In this document: positions 51,429-60,180 of the stretch, piece by piece
How positions within the stretch are numbered: the first letter of the stretch is position 1
Layout of the letters: each line of letters opens with the position of its first letter
From: CALLPQ01 sp038531745
GTDB lineage: Bacteria; Pseudomonadota; Alphaproteobacteria; Caulobacterales; Parvularculaceae
Assembly: GCA_038531745.1 (NCBI GenBank)
Contig: JBCBBJ010000008.1
Location: forward strand, 81,262-145,261
Direction: 5' to 3'
DNA length: 64,000 bases
Notes under the pieces: generated by a model
The model's database searches: none
Told to the model about the DNA's origin: nothing
The model's input: the letters and a program-made list of their open reading frames with translations, nothing else
Program-made: the position numbers and the translations under genes

Positions 51429-53709
51429 GATGAGCCTCATCCCGTTCAACGGAGATTGTAATGCGCGATGCGCGCAATGCGGTCAAAAGTTGCGTCAGGG
51501 TTTTGATGTCTTTGACACCAACGTCAATGACAAGATCAAAAAAGTCCGGGGTCCGATTGATAAAACTGATATTGGTCACCGAGACGCCGTAACGGGCAAT
51601 CACCGATGCAATCTCGCTAAGCCCGCCAACCTCATTATGCACAGTCATTTTTATCGCACTGGCCGCACGGTAGTCTTTCTGATCGGTACGCCAACGCAAA
51701 TCGACCCAGCGGTCCAGGGCCGGATCGCGGCGCGCCAATTTGGTGCAAAAAATCGTATGCACCTGAATATGGCGCGCACCATCGCCCGGAACACTCTTGA
51801 TACCGACGATCCTGTCCCCCGGGATTGGCCGACAACAGGGTGCCAGCGAGGCAGCAAAACCCGGCGTAATCCCGGCCACAATGCTTTTTGCATCAACACT
51901 GCCCCCGGCATTGGCCGCCCGCACTTCGTTTTCGCTAATCGGCGGGGCGCCGGGATAAATCGCCTCCACCAGTGCGGTCACGGATAAATCCCCGCGTCCG
52001 ACCCGTGCCAACACTTCATCGGTTGTTTCAATATTCAATCGCTCAAGGGCAAGCTTGACCGCCTTGGGCGAGAAATCGAGCTTCGCACCAGAAAAGGCGC
52101 TTTCCGCCACGCGCTGCCCCATGGCAACTTGATCAGAATACGCCAACTCCTTCAGGCGGCGGCGGATGGCCGTGCGCGCGCGGCCGGTAAAGGCAATATC
52201 TTCCCACTCCGTCGGGGGGCGCGCATTATCGGCGCGCAGCACCTTGACCACATCACCGTTCGATAGCACCGTGCGCAGGGGCCGGGAGCGCTTATTGATC
52301 TCAACCCCGATACAGCTATCACCAATGTCCGTATGCACCGCATAGGCAAAATCGAGCGCGCTGGACCCGCGTGGCAACGCAATCACGCTGCCTTTTGGGG
52401 TGAAGCAAAACACCTGATCCTGAAACAGTTCAAGCTTTGCGTATTTCAGCGCCTCGTCAGGGTCTTCGCCCTGAAACAATGCCTGAAGATTGCGCGGCGT
52501 GTGGTAAAAATCAAAGTCAGGCGGCACGATATAGTCAGTTTGCGCGGGCAGATTTTGGATGACGCCATTGCCTGAAGTTGCGCCGGGGTCTTTGTAGCGC
52601 CAATGGGCGGCGGCGCCTCGTTCGGCATGGTCATGCATGGTCCGGGTACGGATTTGGATTTCGATACGCTGGCGATTGCCACCTGCACCCGGCGGGCCCA
52701 CCACAGCGGTGTGGATAGACTGGTAATTATTCGGCTTGGGCACCGAGATATAGTCATCAAACTCCGACGGGATCATGCGCCAGCGGGTGTGGATAATGCC
52801 AAGGGCCTGGTAGCAATCCTCAATGGTTTCAACAATCACGCGGAAAGCGTAGATATCAGCAAGATCCTCAAAAGACAGGTTCTTCGCCTCCATCTTCCGC
52901 CAAATCGAATAGGGCCGTTTTTCGCGGCTCATCACCTCACAGTTTAGCCCCGCCGACGACAACCTTTCCCGCAAGGTTTGGGCCAGATCAACAACGCCTT
53001 TCACAGTGTCCGTATGCAGACGGTCAAGCTGGCGGGCGAGCGTGTCATAGGCTTGCGGGTTCAGAATGCGGAATGACAAATCATCAAGCTCATCGCGGAA
53101 ACGCTGGATACCAATCCGCCCGGCCAGCGGCGCATAAATCTCTAAGGTCTCCCTGGCAATCCGCTCTTTTTTTTCTGCATTCGAGAAGAAATGCAGTGTA
53201 CGCATATTATGGAGCCGGTCGGCGAGCTTGACCAATAAAACACGCACATCGTCGGCCATGGCCATGACAAGTTTGCGGAAATTCTCCGCCTGTTTGCTGG
53301 CACCGGAGCGTAATTCGATTTGCGATAGCTTGGTGACCCCATCAACCAATTGGGCAATCTCTTCACCGAACAGGGCGCGGATATCGTCTAACGTTGTTTC
53401 GGTATCTTCAACGGTGTCGTGCAACAGGGCTGTGATGACTGATGCAGGGTCTGCTTTCAGTTCCGTCAGTATGGCCGCAACCGAGAGGGGGTGAGTAAAA
53501 TAAGGATCACCTGATTTTCGTGTTTGGCCGCCATGGGCCTTCATGGCAAAAACATAGGCGCGGTTCAGTTGATCCTCATCAAAATCAGCCGCATACGCAC
53601 GAACCCGGTCGACCAGTTCAAACTGGCGGATAAAACCCACGGGCATGGAGGCCGCGGTGCCGGTCGATTCTGCGCCCTCGGCGCTAGCATGGGGAAGCGG
53701 CCGAACCAT
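51412..53709 (-). CDS. Bifunctional (p)ppGpp synthetase/hydrolase (RelA/SpoT homolog)
   Basis: A 765-residue Rsh protein that makes and degrades (p)ppGpp during starvation. The hydrolase HD domain is intact (THPLSVAAIL, LLHDTVEDTETT, LADRLHNMRTL). The synthetase domain has NNYQSIHTAVVG, followed by the TGS domain (VFCFTPKGSVIALPRG) and a C-terminal ACT domain. As in most alphaproteobacteria, one long enzyme probably does both jobs. GAGGCG stands 6 nt before the chosen start; a methionine 21 codons later lacks a ribosome site. Confidence 0.95.
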   Translation of the reverse strand: MVRPLPHASAEGAESTGTAASMPVGFIRQFELVDRVRAYAADFDEDQLNRAYVFAMKAHGGQTRKSGDPYFTHPLSVAAILTELKADPASVITALLHDTVEDTETTLDDIRALFGEEIAQLVDGVTKLSQIELRSGASKQAENFRKLVMAMADDVRVLLVKLADRLHNMRTLHFFSNAEKKERIARETLEIYAPLAGRIGIQRFRDELDDLSFRILNPQAYDTLARQLDRLHTDTVKGVVDLAQTLRERLSSAGLNCEVMSREKRPYSIWRKMEAKNLSFEDLADIYAFRVIVETIEDCYQALGIIHTRWRMIPSEFDDYISVPKPNNYQSIHTAVVGPPGAGGNRQRIEIQIRTRTMHDHAERGAAAHWRYKDPGATSGNGVIQNLPAQTDYIVPPDFDFYHTPRNLQALFQGEDPDEALKYAKLELFQDQVFCFTPKGSVIALPRGSSALDFAYAVHTDIGDSCIGVEINKRSRPLRTVLSNGDVVKVLRADNARPPTEWEDIAFTGRARTAIRRRLKELAYSDQVAMGQRVAESAFSGAKLDFSPKAVKLALERLNIETTDEVLARVGRGDLSVTALVEAIYPGAPPISENEVRAANAGGSVDAKSIVAGITPGFAASLAPCCRPIPGDRIVGIKSVPGDGARHIQVHTIFCTKLARRDPALDRWVDLRWRTDQKDYRAASAIKMTVHNEVGGLSEIASVIARYGVSVTNISFINRTPDFFDLVIDVGVKDIKTLTQLLTALRASRITISVERDEAHHDDTN

Positions 53710-54066
53710 GGTCAGCGCCTCAATCGCGGCTGGCGCCGATGCTGGGTACGCAACAGGCTCGCGCGCTTTTTCACCTGGCGGCGGCGCCCAAGGCTCAGCT
53801 TGCGGCGGGCGGCTTGGCGAAACTGCATGGCTCGGCGCAAGCGATGGGTCAGGCTGCGCCGGGCGCGGCTTTTACGGCCGAAAGACGTGTGAACGATAAG
53901 GCGTGCACGCGAGGTGCTGGACGAGGGCATGACAGAGGCGCCTTTAGACTGACAAATAAGCCCGTGGGCTGGGCCTACAACAGCGTAAAGCGTAGAACAT
54001 TTGCGAAGCAACGCGAAACGAAAATGCAATGCCCGCGCGTTATGCAAACGGGCCCAGCAATTGGCG
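53710..54066 (-). other. rpoZ-rsh gap with an arginine-rich open frame
   Basis: The 357-nt gap holds a minus-strand frame (ATG 53930 to 53712, 72 codons) extremely rich in Arg, Lys and Leu; its stop lies 2 nt before the rsh start. AAAGG stands about 14 nt before the ATG, too far to be convincing. The opposite strand is also open, which is typical of GC-biased chance frames. I do not call a gene. The stretch may hold the rsh leader or promoter. Confidence 0.35.
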
Positions 54067-54432
54067 TTAGCTTTTGGGCAGGCTTTGCTGGCCGGTCATG
54101 CCAGAATCTTGCAGCGACTTGATAAAGTCGGCCTCATTCAGCTCGTCAAATTCGGGCTTGTCGGCGCTTTCCGCTTCAGGATCCGCGGCCTCAACATCGT
54201 CGGTGCTATTATGTTTCTGCAGCGAGGAGACAAGGTCTTCTTCCAACTCATCGGGCTTCAGGGCCCCGTCGGCAATCTCGCGCAGGGCAACAACAGGGTT
54301 TTTGTCATTGTCGCGGTCAACCAGAAGGCCGGCCCCCGACGACAAGATACGCCCGCGATGGGCCGCCAGCAGAACCAGATCGAACCGGTTCGTCACTTTA
54401 TCAACGCAGTCTTCAACAGTGACGCGGGCCAT
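54067..54432 (-). CDS. rpoZ: DNA-directed RNA polymerase omega subunit
   Basis: Omega (121 residues) supports assembly of RNA polymerase by binding beta-prime. The N-terminal block MARVTVEDCVDKVTNRFDLV is diagnostic, followed by KNPVVALREIADG. ATG 54432 has GGAGG 7 nt upstream. The acidic C-terminal extension is longer than in E. coli, as is common in alphaproteobacteria. It lies upstream of rsh in the classical pairing. Confidence 0.97.
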   Translation of the reverse strand: MARVTVEDCVDKVTNRFDLVLLAAHRGRILSSGAGLLVDRDNDKNPVVALREIADGALKPDELEEDLVSSLQKHNSTDDVEAADPEAESADKPEFDELNEADFIKSLQDSGMTGQQSLPKS

Positions 54433-54510
54433 GGGAAATCCTCCGATATCATTAAGAAGATTGGTGGAGATAGAGGCTTCGCCATCAAAGCACAAGGCCC
54501 CAAAATCGGT

Positions 54511-55059
54511 TTACGCGGTGCTCTCGATGGGCGTCGCGGTCACCGGTGACAGCGCCGCTAATAACGCCGCTGCGCATTTGCCGGTATGCGGGTCGCGCCA
54601 GTTTGCCCACACATCGCAAAGGGGCGCCAGGACAAAGTCCCGTTTTGTTACACGCGGATGCGGCAGGCATAGCGCCGTGGGCTCGCCAGCCGGGGGCACA
54701 ATCACGCGGCCACCCCAATCGATGAGATCAAGATCAAGAGTGCGCGGCGCATTGGGCCGTGTGCGCTGACGCTCAAAAACCGCCTCGATATCATGGAGCA
54801 AGCCGAGCACCGCATGGGGATCAAGCCGCGTCTGGCCCACAAAGACCGCGTTCACGAATGGCGGCTCGCCGGGATCAGGCCAGGCCGGCGAGGCAAACAG
54901 TCGGCTGCACCGGGGCGCTGCAAACAGCCCCGATAAGACCTGCAACACAGCCGCAATTGTTTGCGCAGGCGAGCGGTCACGCAGCGGCGTATTCGCGCCA
55001 AGTGCAATAATCAGTTTTGCCGGTCCGGCCCCGGCACTCTTGTGGTCAACGCTTGACAT
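54511..55059 (-). CDS. folK: 2-amino-4-hydroxy-6-hydroxymethyldihydropteridine pyrophosphokinase
   Basis: FolK (182 residues) transfers pyrophosphate from ATP to the pterin in folate synthesis. Family motifs are ALGANTPLRDRSP near the start, FVNAVFVGQTRL and the RPNAPRTLDLDLIDWGG signature. ATG 55059 is preferred to an upstream frame that overlaps the divergent NYN gene. It precedes rpoZ by 78 nt. Confidence 0.94.
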   Translation of the reverse strand: MSSVDHKSAGAGPAKLIIALGANTPLRDRSPAQTIAAVLQVLSGLFAAPRCSRLFASPAWPDPGEPPFVNAVFVGQTRLDPHAVLGLLHDIEAVFERQRTRPNAPRTLDLDLIDWGGRVIVPPAGEPTALCLPHPRVTKRDFVLAPLCDVWANWRDPHTGKCAAALLAALSPVTATPIESTA

Positions 55060-55186
55060 ACTCGCAAACACCCATAGGCATTTAGGGATAACGCCCTGAT
55101 TTTGAACCCTTTCGCGCTTATGAGCGACCCGGCGGTTTTGCCGGCGCCGCGAAACACTTTCAACCGGGCAACCGCATGAGGCAAAG

Positions 55187-55855
55187 ATGAGTTTCCTAAA
55201 TCTCAAACCCACAGAAAAGACAGCCCTCTTCATTGATGGTGCAAACCTCTATAAGGCCGCAAGAAACCTTGGATTTGATATTGATTACAAGCGCTTGCTC
55301 TCTGTTGTGCATGAGGAAGCGCACCTGATCCGCGCCTATTATTTTACCGCTATGCAAGAGGATCGTGATCAGGATTATTCGCCCTTGCGCCCGCTAGTCG
55401 ATTGGCTCGATTATAATGGCTACACGATGGTGACAAAACTGGCGCGCGATTACACAGACGCGCAAGGCCGCAAGCGGTTCAAAGGCTCCATCGACGTGGA
55501 GCTTTCGGTGGAAATGCTGCAGCTTGCGGAACATCTGGATCACGTTGTTCTGTTTAGCGGCAATGGCGACTTCCGCCGTCTGATAGAGGCGGTACAAGCA
55601 AGAGGCGTGCGCGTTACCGTAGTTTCCACAATCAAATCAAGCCCGCCCATGGCGTCTGACGAGTTACGCCGCCAAGCCGATCAGTTCATCGACATCACCA
55701 GCATCGAAAAAACCATCGGGCGCGCCGCCAATAGTCAAGGGGGCAATCAGGGACAACAAAACCGCAAGCCCCGCGCGGTCCAGGCCGATGATGGGCTCGA
55801 TGACTATGATTATGATGATGATGACGACTATGACGATAATTTTGATGACGACTAG
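55187..55855 (+). CDS. NYN domain protein (LabA/PIN-like) with acidic tail
   Basis: A 222-residue PIN-fold putative ribonuclease. Conserved acidic sites appear in ALFIDGANLYKAAR, GSIDVELSVEMLQLA and VLFSGNGDFRRLIEAV, matching the LabA/DUF88 group. The last 22 or so residues are almost only Asp and Tyr, encoded by a GAT/GAC triplet run (55801-55855). The tail may mimic nucleic acid or bind metal. It is divergent from folK by 127 nt. The RNA substrate is unknown. Confidence 0.9.
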   Translation: MSFLNLKPTEKTALFIDGANLYKAARNLGFDIDYKRLLSVVHEEAHLIRAYYFTAMQEDRDQDYSPLRPLVDWLDYNGYTMVTKLARDYTDAQGRKRFKGSIDVELSVEMLQLAEHLDHVVLFSGNGDFRRLIEAVQARGVRVTVVSTIKSSPPMASDELRRQADQFIDITSIEKTIGRAANSQGGNQGQQNRKPRAVQADDGLDDYDYDDDDDYDDNFDDD

Positions 55856-55903
55856 GCAGGCATTCGCCTCCGTTGAAACACCAGCCCCGCGCCGGGCAAC
55901 ACC

Positions 55904-56632
55904 GTGAACGCCACAACGCCCGCGCTGAGGCTCATCGAGCCTTCACGCAAGTCTTTTCCCAACACCGCAACACCGCCGCCGGGATGTCGACGTTGCCCCC
56001 GGCTTGCGGCCTACCGGGCGGAGAATAAAGCTACGGCTCCCAGTTGGTTTAACGGTGCCGTGCCGCCCCTGGGCCCGGCAACGGCAAGATTACTGATCCT
56101 CGGCCTTGCGCCCGGTCGGCGCGGGGCAAACCGCACCGGCCATGTGTTTCATGGCGACGCCAGCGGGGCGTTTCTCTTCCACGGCTTATTGGCGGCGGGG
56201 CTGGCCACGGGGCATTATGATGGGGCCAACCCCACGGCCCTATCATTGCCTGATATCGCCATCTCCAATGCCGTGGCCTGCGCCCCGCCGGGTAATGCCC
56301 CGGCCCGCACGGAATTTGACCAATGTGCGCGGTTTCTCAAAGCCCAAATGCGGGCCATGAAGCACTTGCACATCGTGCTCGCCCTTGGCGGCCAGGCCCA
56401 CCGGGCTTTCTTGCGCCTCCTCGGCCTGACGATCAGTGCCCATCCGTTTGGCCATGGCGCACAGTATAATCTGACGATCAGCGGGCGGCATATTCCAAAC
56501 CACACCAGTGGCAAAATCCGCCTCATCAACAGCTATCATTGCTCCCGGCAAAATACCCAAACCGGCCGCCTCACCCCCGCCATGTTTGCCGCTATTCTAA
56601 CAAGCGTTAAGACACAGCTTGCCCATCTTTGA
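55904..56632 (+). CDS. Uracil-DNA glycosylase, family 5 (UdgB-like)
   Basis: A 242-residue iron-sulfur uracil-DNA glycosylase that removes uracil and other deaminated bases. The N-terminal CRRCPRLAAYR cysteines, the motif GLAPGRRGANRTGHVFHGD, the NAVACAPPGN cysteine and FDQCARF fit cluster ligands of family 4/5 enzymes. The absence of an Asp/Asn in the first active motif fits family 5. The start is a GTG 48 nt after the NYN gene, without a strong ribosome site. Confidence 0.9.
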   Translation: MNATTPALRLIEPSRKSFPNTATPPPGCRRCPRLAAYRAENKATAPSWFNGAVPPLGPATARLLILGLAPGRRGANRTGHVFHGDASGAFLFHGLLAAGLATGHYDGANPTALSLPDIAISNAVACAPPGNAPARTEFDQCARFLKAQMRAMKHLHIVLALGGQAHRAFLRLLGLTISAHPFGHGAQYNLTISGRHIPNHTSGKIRLINSYHCSRQNTQTGRLTPAMFAAILTSVKTQLAHL

Positions 56633-56789
56633 AGCGTCGTTGCTTAAATTGGACGTAAGACGACACTTTAAGCCTTTTCTTTACGCGATTCCGCAGGGTG
56701 CACCGCACACACGTCGCCTGGGAACGCTATAGCTCGACCAGACCCGGAATGTGCGCTATCGCACGAGGCGAACAAGCGATGGAGACCTC

Positions 56790-57275
56790 ATGAGCCGAAA
56801 TTTCGGCCTGCCCTCAAAACCGGCCAACGCCACCATGCGGGGAGCAAAAGACGCCCGCCCGGTTGCCACCCTTTTCGTGAGCGGGATTTTTGGGATCATC
56901 GGCGCCATGGTTGCTGGGGCAAGCTTCACCGAAGCGCGTATTTTGCTGGCTGGCCTGTTCCACGATAAATCCCTGTTCGCGGCGGTGTTCCTTGCCGGTT
57001 TTGGCGCCTGGTTTTATGTGTGGCTCGTGCGTCCGCGCTTTGCGGCGCATTTTCAGCCGGGCGGCGGTGATCCGTTCTCGGACATTTTGCGCTTTTATGC
57101 TAAGGCAGCTTGCGGCCTATTACTCTTCCTCGTGATCGCACGGGCTTCGCGCTTCGCCGCCGGGGATATGGCCGCCACCTTACTCTTATGTGCGTGTGGC
57201 GGTGCGGGGGCGGCGGCGGCCTTTCAAACGGTGATTGCGTTCGTGCCGGGCTATGACCGTGAGCCGGGTGCCTGA
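56790..57275 (+). CDS. Small membrane protein of unknown function
   Basis: A 161-residue protein with about four hydrophobic segments (VATLFVSGIFGIIGAMVAGA, FAAVFLAGFGAWFYVWLV, AACGLLLFLVIARA, MAATLLLCACGGAGAAAA). I do not recognise the family. ATG 56790 has GGAG 6 nt upstream and replaces a longer reading. It stands alone between the glycosylase gene and a convergent orphan gene. Confidence 0.72.
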   Translation: MSRNFGLPSKPANATMRGAKDARPVATLFVSGIFGIIGAMVAGASFTEARILLAGLFHDKSLFAAVFLAGFGAWFYVWLVRPRFAAHFQPGGGDPFSDILRFYAKAACGLLLFLVIARASRFAAGDMAATLLLCACGGAGAAAAFQTVIAFVPGYDREPGA

Positions 57276-57362
57276 GAAAAATAGCCTGCGTACGGATCAT
57301 CGCTGACCCGTTGCTGTTACCACAGAACACGGCATCCATCAGGCCCATTAATGGGCGGCCCG

Positions 57363-58007
57363 TCATTCAGATTGTTTTGGCAACAGGCAAAGCGGGGAAG
57401 CTGTTTGATAGAGATCAGCCCGGCGCGGCGATCGTCTTGGCATAGACGATTGCGGTTTCGCCGCTGGTTTGATCGTTTCACCGCCAGGCGTGGCGGCGTC
57501 AACGCCAATTTTGCTCGCGGCCATTGATAGCATTTTTTCCGTTGTAGGCAGGTCATCGGTAAGCGGACCAAAACGCAGCGCCATATCGCGGCGGACCATG
57601 CGCCGCCCCTTGGCACAAATCCGCAAGACGAACGCCATCGGCCCCTCTTCGGTCCAGACAGGCGGCGCAAGGCGATCACCTCTTACCGTCATCTGCGGTG
57701 GGTTGTTCGGTGCCGGTGTCATTGGCGCCGACGCATGAGAGAGACGGCGAGCCTGCTTTTCTTTCAGCAGCATAAAAAACCGCCGCGGCGAGCGTATATA
57801 GGCAAGCATGGCCAAAACCAGCTGGGACAGTTTTTGCGCAGCATCAAGACGCTCATCTCGCTGCGGGCTCGGCCCCTCGCGCGCCGGCCCCAAAAGCGCG
57901 CCGCCGCCGTCGAAAAAATGCTCAAACTGCGCGAAACAAAAATCCACAAAGCGCAGCATAATACGCTGATGCCGGTCAATCTTACGCCGTAATGCCACCT
58001 GTTCCAT
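57363..58007 (-). CDS. Hypothetical protein
   Basis: A 214-codon frame with a mixed-charge, proline-rich product and no signal peptide or membrane span. No family is recognised. The first 90 residues look helical (QLVLAMLAYIRSPRRFFMLL) and the rest is basic and low in complexity. An overlapping frame on the same strand (57764-58294) is a competitor. GAGG lies about 12 nt upstream of the ATG. Coding status is uncertain. Confidence 0.5.
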   Translation of the reverse strand: MEQVALRRKIDRHQRIMLRFVDFCFAQFEHFFDGGGALLGPAREGPSPQRDERLDAAQKLSQLVLAMLAYIRSPRRFFMLLKEKQARRLSHASAPMTPAPNNPPQMTVRGDRLAPPVWTEEGPMAFVLRICAKGRRMVRRDMALRFGPLTDDLPTTEKMLSMAASKIGVDAATPGGETIKPAAKPQSSMPRRSPRRADLYQTASPLCLLPKQSE

Positions 58008-58177
58008 GGATCCATTATGCCTCGCCTCAGGCCAACGGGGATAAGTCTTTCATTTTGAAACAGTTCGGTGTCGCAGTGAATGGAGGCGCGGCCTCCCCCA
58101 ACAGATTTTGAGTTTTGGATAGACCTCGGGGCGGCGCGACACTTGCTCAAGAAGACGGGATATCTAATGCAATTCCC

Positions 58178-58205
58178 GCCTCCCTGTGGCTTGACCACGG
58201 GGTCT
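58178..58205 (-). repeat. Short palindromic repeat, copy 1 (inverted)
   Basis: On the minus strand this copy reads AGACCCCGTGGTCAAGCCAC and on into AGGGAGGC. It matches the copy at 58259-58286 at most positions in opposite orientation. Each copy is an internal CCCCG..CAAG..CGGGG-type hairpin. Confidence 0.7.
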
Positions 58206-58258
58206 ATGGCGCTGCCCAAAGGCAGTCTATCGATAGCTCTCAGTAGACGGATCACTCT

Positions 58259-58286
58259 GGACCCCGCGATCAAGTCGCGGGGAGGC
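58259..58286 (+). repeat. Short palindromic repeat, copy 2
   Basis: GGACCCCGCGATCAAGTCGC continuing into GGGGAGGC forms a near-perfect CCCCGCGA/TCGCGGGG hairpin. It lies just downstream of the leftward methyltransferase gene and may act in termination. Comparable elements are scattered between genes in many alphaproteobacteria. Confidence 0.72.
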
Positions 58287-58303
58287 GTAGACAAATATGG
58301 CGG

Positions 58304-58777
58304 TTAAAACCAGCGTCGCACTTGCTTTGTATAGGCCTGATAGTCCTCGCCAAAGCGTTCTTCCAGATAATGCTCTTCCGGTTTAATTACGAAATAGAAA
58401 AGCACAACACCGGCTAGCGCCGTGAGTATCAACGTCCACAGATTGAGCGTGGCAAAGCCGATCCCGGCACCGAGCAGCAGCATCGCAAGATAGATCGGGT
58501 TACGCGTGCGCGCGTAAAGTCCCTTGGTAAAAAGCTGACGCGAAGGCGTGGGCGGGCGCAATTCCTCGCCGCCGTCAACAAATGTCGCCACGGCCAATTG
58601 GATCAAAACAATCGCCAGAATAATGAGCGCGGTACCAAGCCCCTCACCCAGAACGCGCGGTAATGGCAAATGCCCGCCAACGCCCACACGTAAAGCAAAG
58701 CCAGAGATAAATACTGCCAGCATCAAATAGGGTGGATGAACCCACACTGCCGGTTTTTCATCATCGAGCACACTCAT
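58304..58777 (-). CDS. Isoprenylcysteine carboxyl methyltransferase family protein
   Basis: A 157-residue membrane methyltransferase with about four hydrophobic segments and the family motif GLYARTRNPIYLAMLLLG near residue 85, followed by the C-terminal YLEERFGEDYQAYTKQVRRW. Bacterial members methylate lipids or small molecules rather than prenylated proteins; the substrate is unknown. It lies 45 nt downstream of smpB. Confidence 0.88.
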   Translation of the reverse strand: MSVLDDEKPAVWVHPPYLMLAVFISGFALRVGVGGHLPLPRVLGEGLGTALIILAIVLIQLAVATFVDGGEELRPPTPSRQLFTKGLYARTRNPIYLAMLLLGAGIGFATLNLWTLILTALAGVVLFYFVIKPEEHYLEERFGEDYQAYTKQVRRWF

Positions 58778-58822
58778 CGCAAATCATCCGTATATATTGT
58801 GAAAGACGGTCTCTGTACTGAT

Positions 58823-59299
58823 CTACCCACGCTCGCGCATCAGGCGTTGTTTTTGACGGCCCCAGTCCCGGTCTTTCGCGGTATCGCGTTTATCGTGGAT
58901 TTTCTTTCCCTGCGCGATCCCCACATCCATTTTGACCATGCCGCGATCATTGAAAAACAGGCGCAAAGGCACCAGCGTAAAGCCTTTTCGTTCCACCGCC
59001 TGCACCAATTGGGCAATTTCCTTTCGGTGAAGGAGCAGTTTGCGCGCGCGTTTCGGGGCGTGATTCTCGCGGTTGCCCTTGGAATATTCCGGGATATTGG
59101 CATTGACGAGATAAATGCCGTCGGCCTCCGGCGAGGCATAGCTTTCGGCAATTGTCGCCTTGCCCTCGCGCAGGGATTTTACTTCCGTGCCCGTGAGGAT
59201 TAGGCCCGCCTCAATCACCTCATTGATAAAATAATCGTGCCGGGCCTTCCGGTTTTCGGCAATGGTCTTTCCGGGCCCGTCGCTTTTCTTTTTTGCCAT
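58823..59299 (-). CDS. smpB: SsrA-binding protein SmpB
   Basis: SmpB (158 residues) delivers tmRNA to stalled ribosomes. Diagnostic motifs are IAENRKARHDYFI, LTGTEVKSLREGKATI and the basic C-terminal tail KKIHDKRDTAKDRDW. The ATG overlaps the dapA stop by one base (TGATG), so the two are co-translated, a pairing seen in other alphaproteobacteria. No tmRNA gene was seen in the window. Confidence 0.97.
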   Translation of the reverse strand: MAKKKSDGPGKTIAENRKARHDYFINEVIEAGLILTGTEVKSLREGKATIAESYASPEADGIYLVNANIPEYSKGNRENHAPKRARKLLLHRKEIAQLVQAVERKGFTLVPLRLFFNDRGMVKMDVGIAQGKKIHDKRDTAKDRDWGRQKQRLMRERG

Positions 59300-60180
59300 C
59301 AGGAAACGAGATCCAGGGCGGCAAGGGCAGCCCGAACTTTAGCCTTTGCGGTATCGCTCGGTTCAACCAGTGGCAAGCGAAGCTCATCCGCACACAAACC
59401 AAGGCAGGAAAGCGCGTATTTTGCCGGGCCAGGGCTCACATCACTGAACAACGCATCGTGGAGTGGGGCCAATCGGTCCTGTAGCGCCCGCGCCGTCTCC
59501 CAGTCCCCCTCACGGGTTGCGTTTTGCATGTGCGCGCACAAATCGGGGGCAATATTTGATGTCACCGAGATACAGCCATGCCCGCCCATGGCGTTAAAGC
59601 CAACCGCCGTCATGTCCTCGCCCGACAATTGAATAAACTCTTCGCCGCTTGCCAATCGTTGCAACGCAACGCGGGCAAGATCACCGGTGGCATCTTTGAT
59701 GGCGACGATACGCGCCAAACGCGATAGCGCGGCAACACTGTCCACAGAAAGATTGGCAATGGTGCGCCCGGGCACATTGTAAAGAATAATCGGCAAGCCA
59801 ACCGCGTCGTGCACCGCGGTAAAATGGGCCTGTAATCCCGCCTGGCTTGGCTTGTTGTAATAGCCGGTGACGGTGAGCAACGCGTCGGCGCCTGCGTCTT
59901 CGGCAAACCGGGCGAGCGCAATGGCTTCGTCGGTGCTGTTTGATCCCGCCCCTGCAATTACCGGCACGCGTCCGGCCACAACCTCAATACACAGGCTCAC
60001 CACCCGGCGATGTTCATCATGGGATAAGGTTGCCGATTCGCCTGTGGTGCCCACGGGCACAACGCCGTGGGTACCGCCCGCAATTTGGCGTTCGATAAGG
60101 GTGGCGTAGGCAGCTTCGTCAACAGCGCCATCGCGAAAAGGGGTGATCAACGCGGTGATCGATCCGTGTAAGTGTGTCAT
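59299..60180 (-). CDS. dapA: 4-hydroxy-tetrahydrodipicolinate synthase
   Basis: DapA (293 residues) condenses pyruvate with aspartate semialdehyde in lysine and peptidoglycan precursor synthesis. Motifs are GTTGESATLSHDEH, VTGYYNKPSQAGL with the catalytic tyrosine, and VAIKDATGDLARV with the Schiff-base lysine. ATG 60180 gives the normal length; the longer frame from 60330 adds unrelated sequence. It is divergent from the lytic transglycosylase. Confidence 0.96.
   Translation of the reverse strand: MTHLHGSITALITPFRDGAVDEAAYATLIERQIAGGTHGVVPVGTTGESATLSHDEHRRVVSLCIEVVAGRVPVIAGAGSNSTDEAIALARFAEDAGADALLTVTGYYNKPSQAGLQAHFTAVHDAVGLPIILYNVPGRTIANLSVDSVAALSRLARIVAIKDATGDLARVALQRLASGEEFIQLSGEDMTAVGFNAMGGHGCISVTSNIAPDLCAHMQNATREGDWETARALQDRLAPLHDALFSDVSPGPAKYALSCLGLCADELRLPLVEPSDTAKAKVRAALAALDLVS

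Noticed and set aside
53739..54122. Open frame on the plus strand opposite rpoZ and the rpoZ-rsh gap
   Set aside because: It runs antisense through the end of rpoZ, has alanine-rich chance composition and no ribosome site.
54511..55233. N-terminally extended folK
   Set aside because: The extra 58 codons overlap the divergent NYN gene and contain basic, non-family sequence.
55801..55855. GAT/GAC triplet run as a separate microsatellite
   Set aside because: It is in frame and forms the acidic tail of the NYN protein, so I describe it with that gene.
57764..58294. 176-codon frame on the minus strand upstream of the orphan gene
   Set aside because: It overlaps the orphan frame out of phase and runs across the palindromic repeats, which coding sequence would rarely tolerate.
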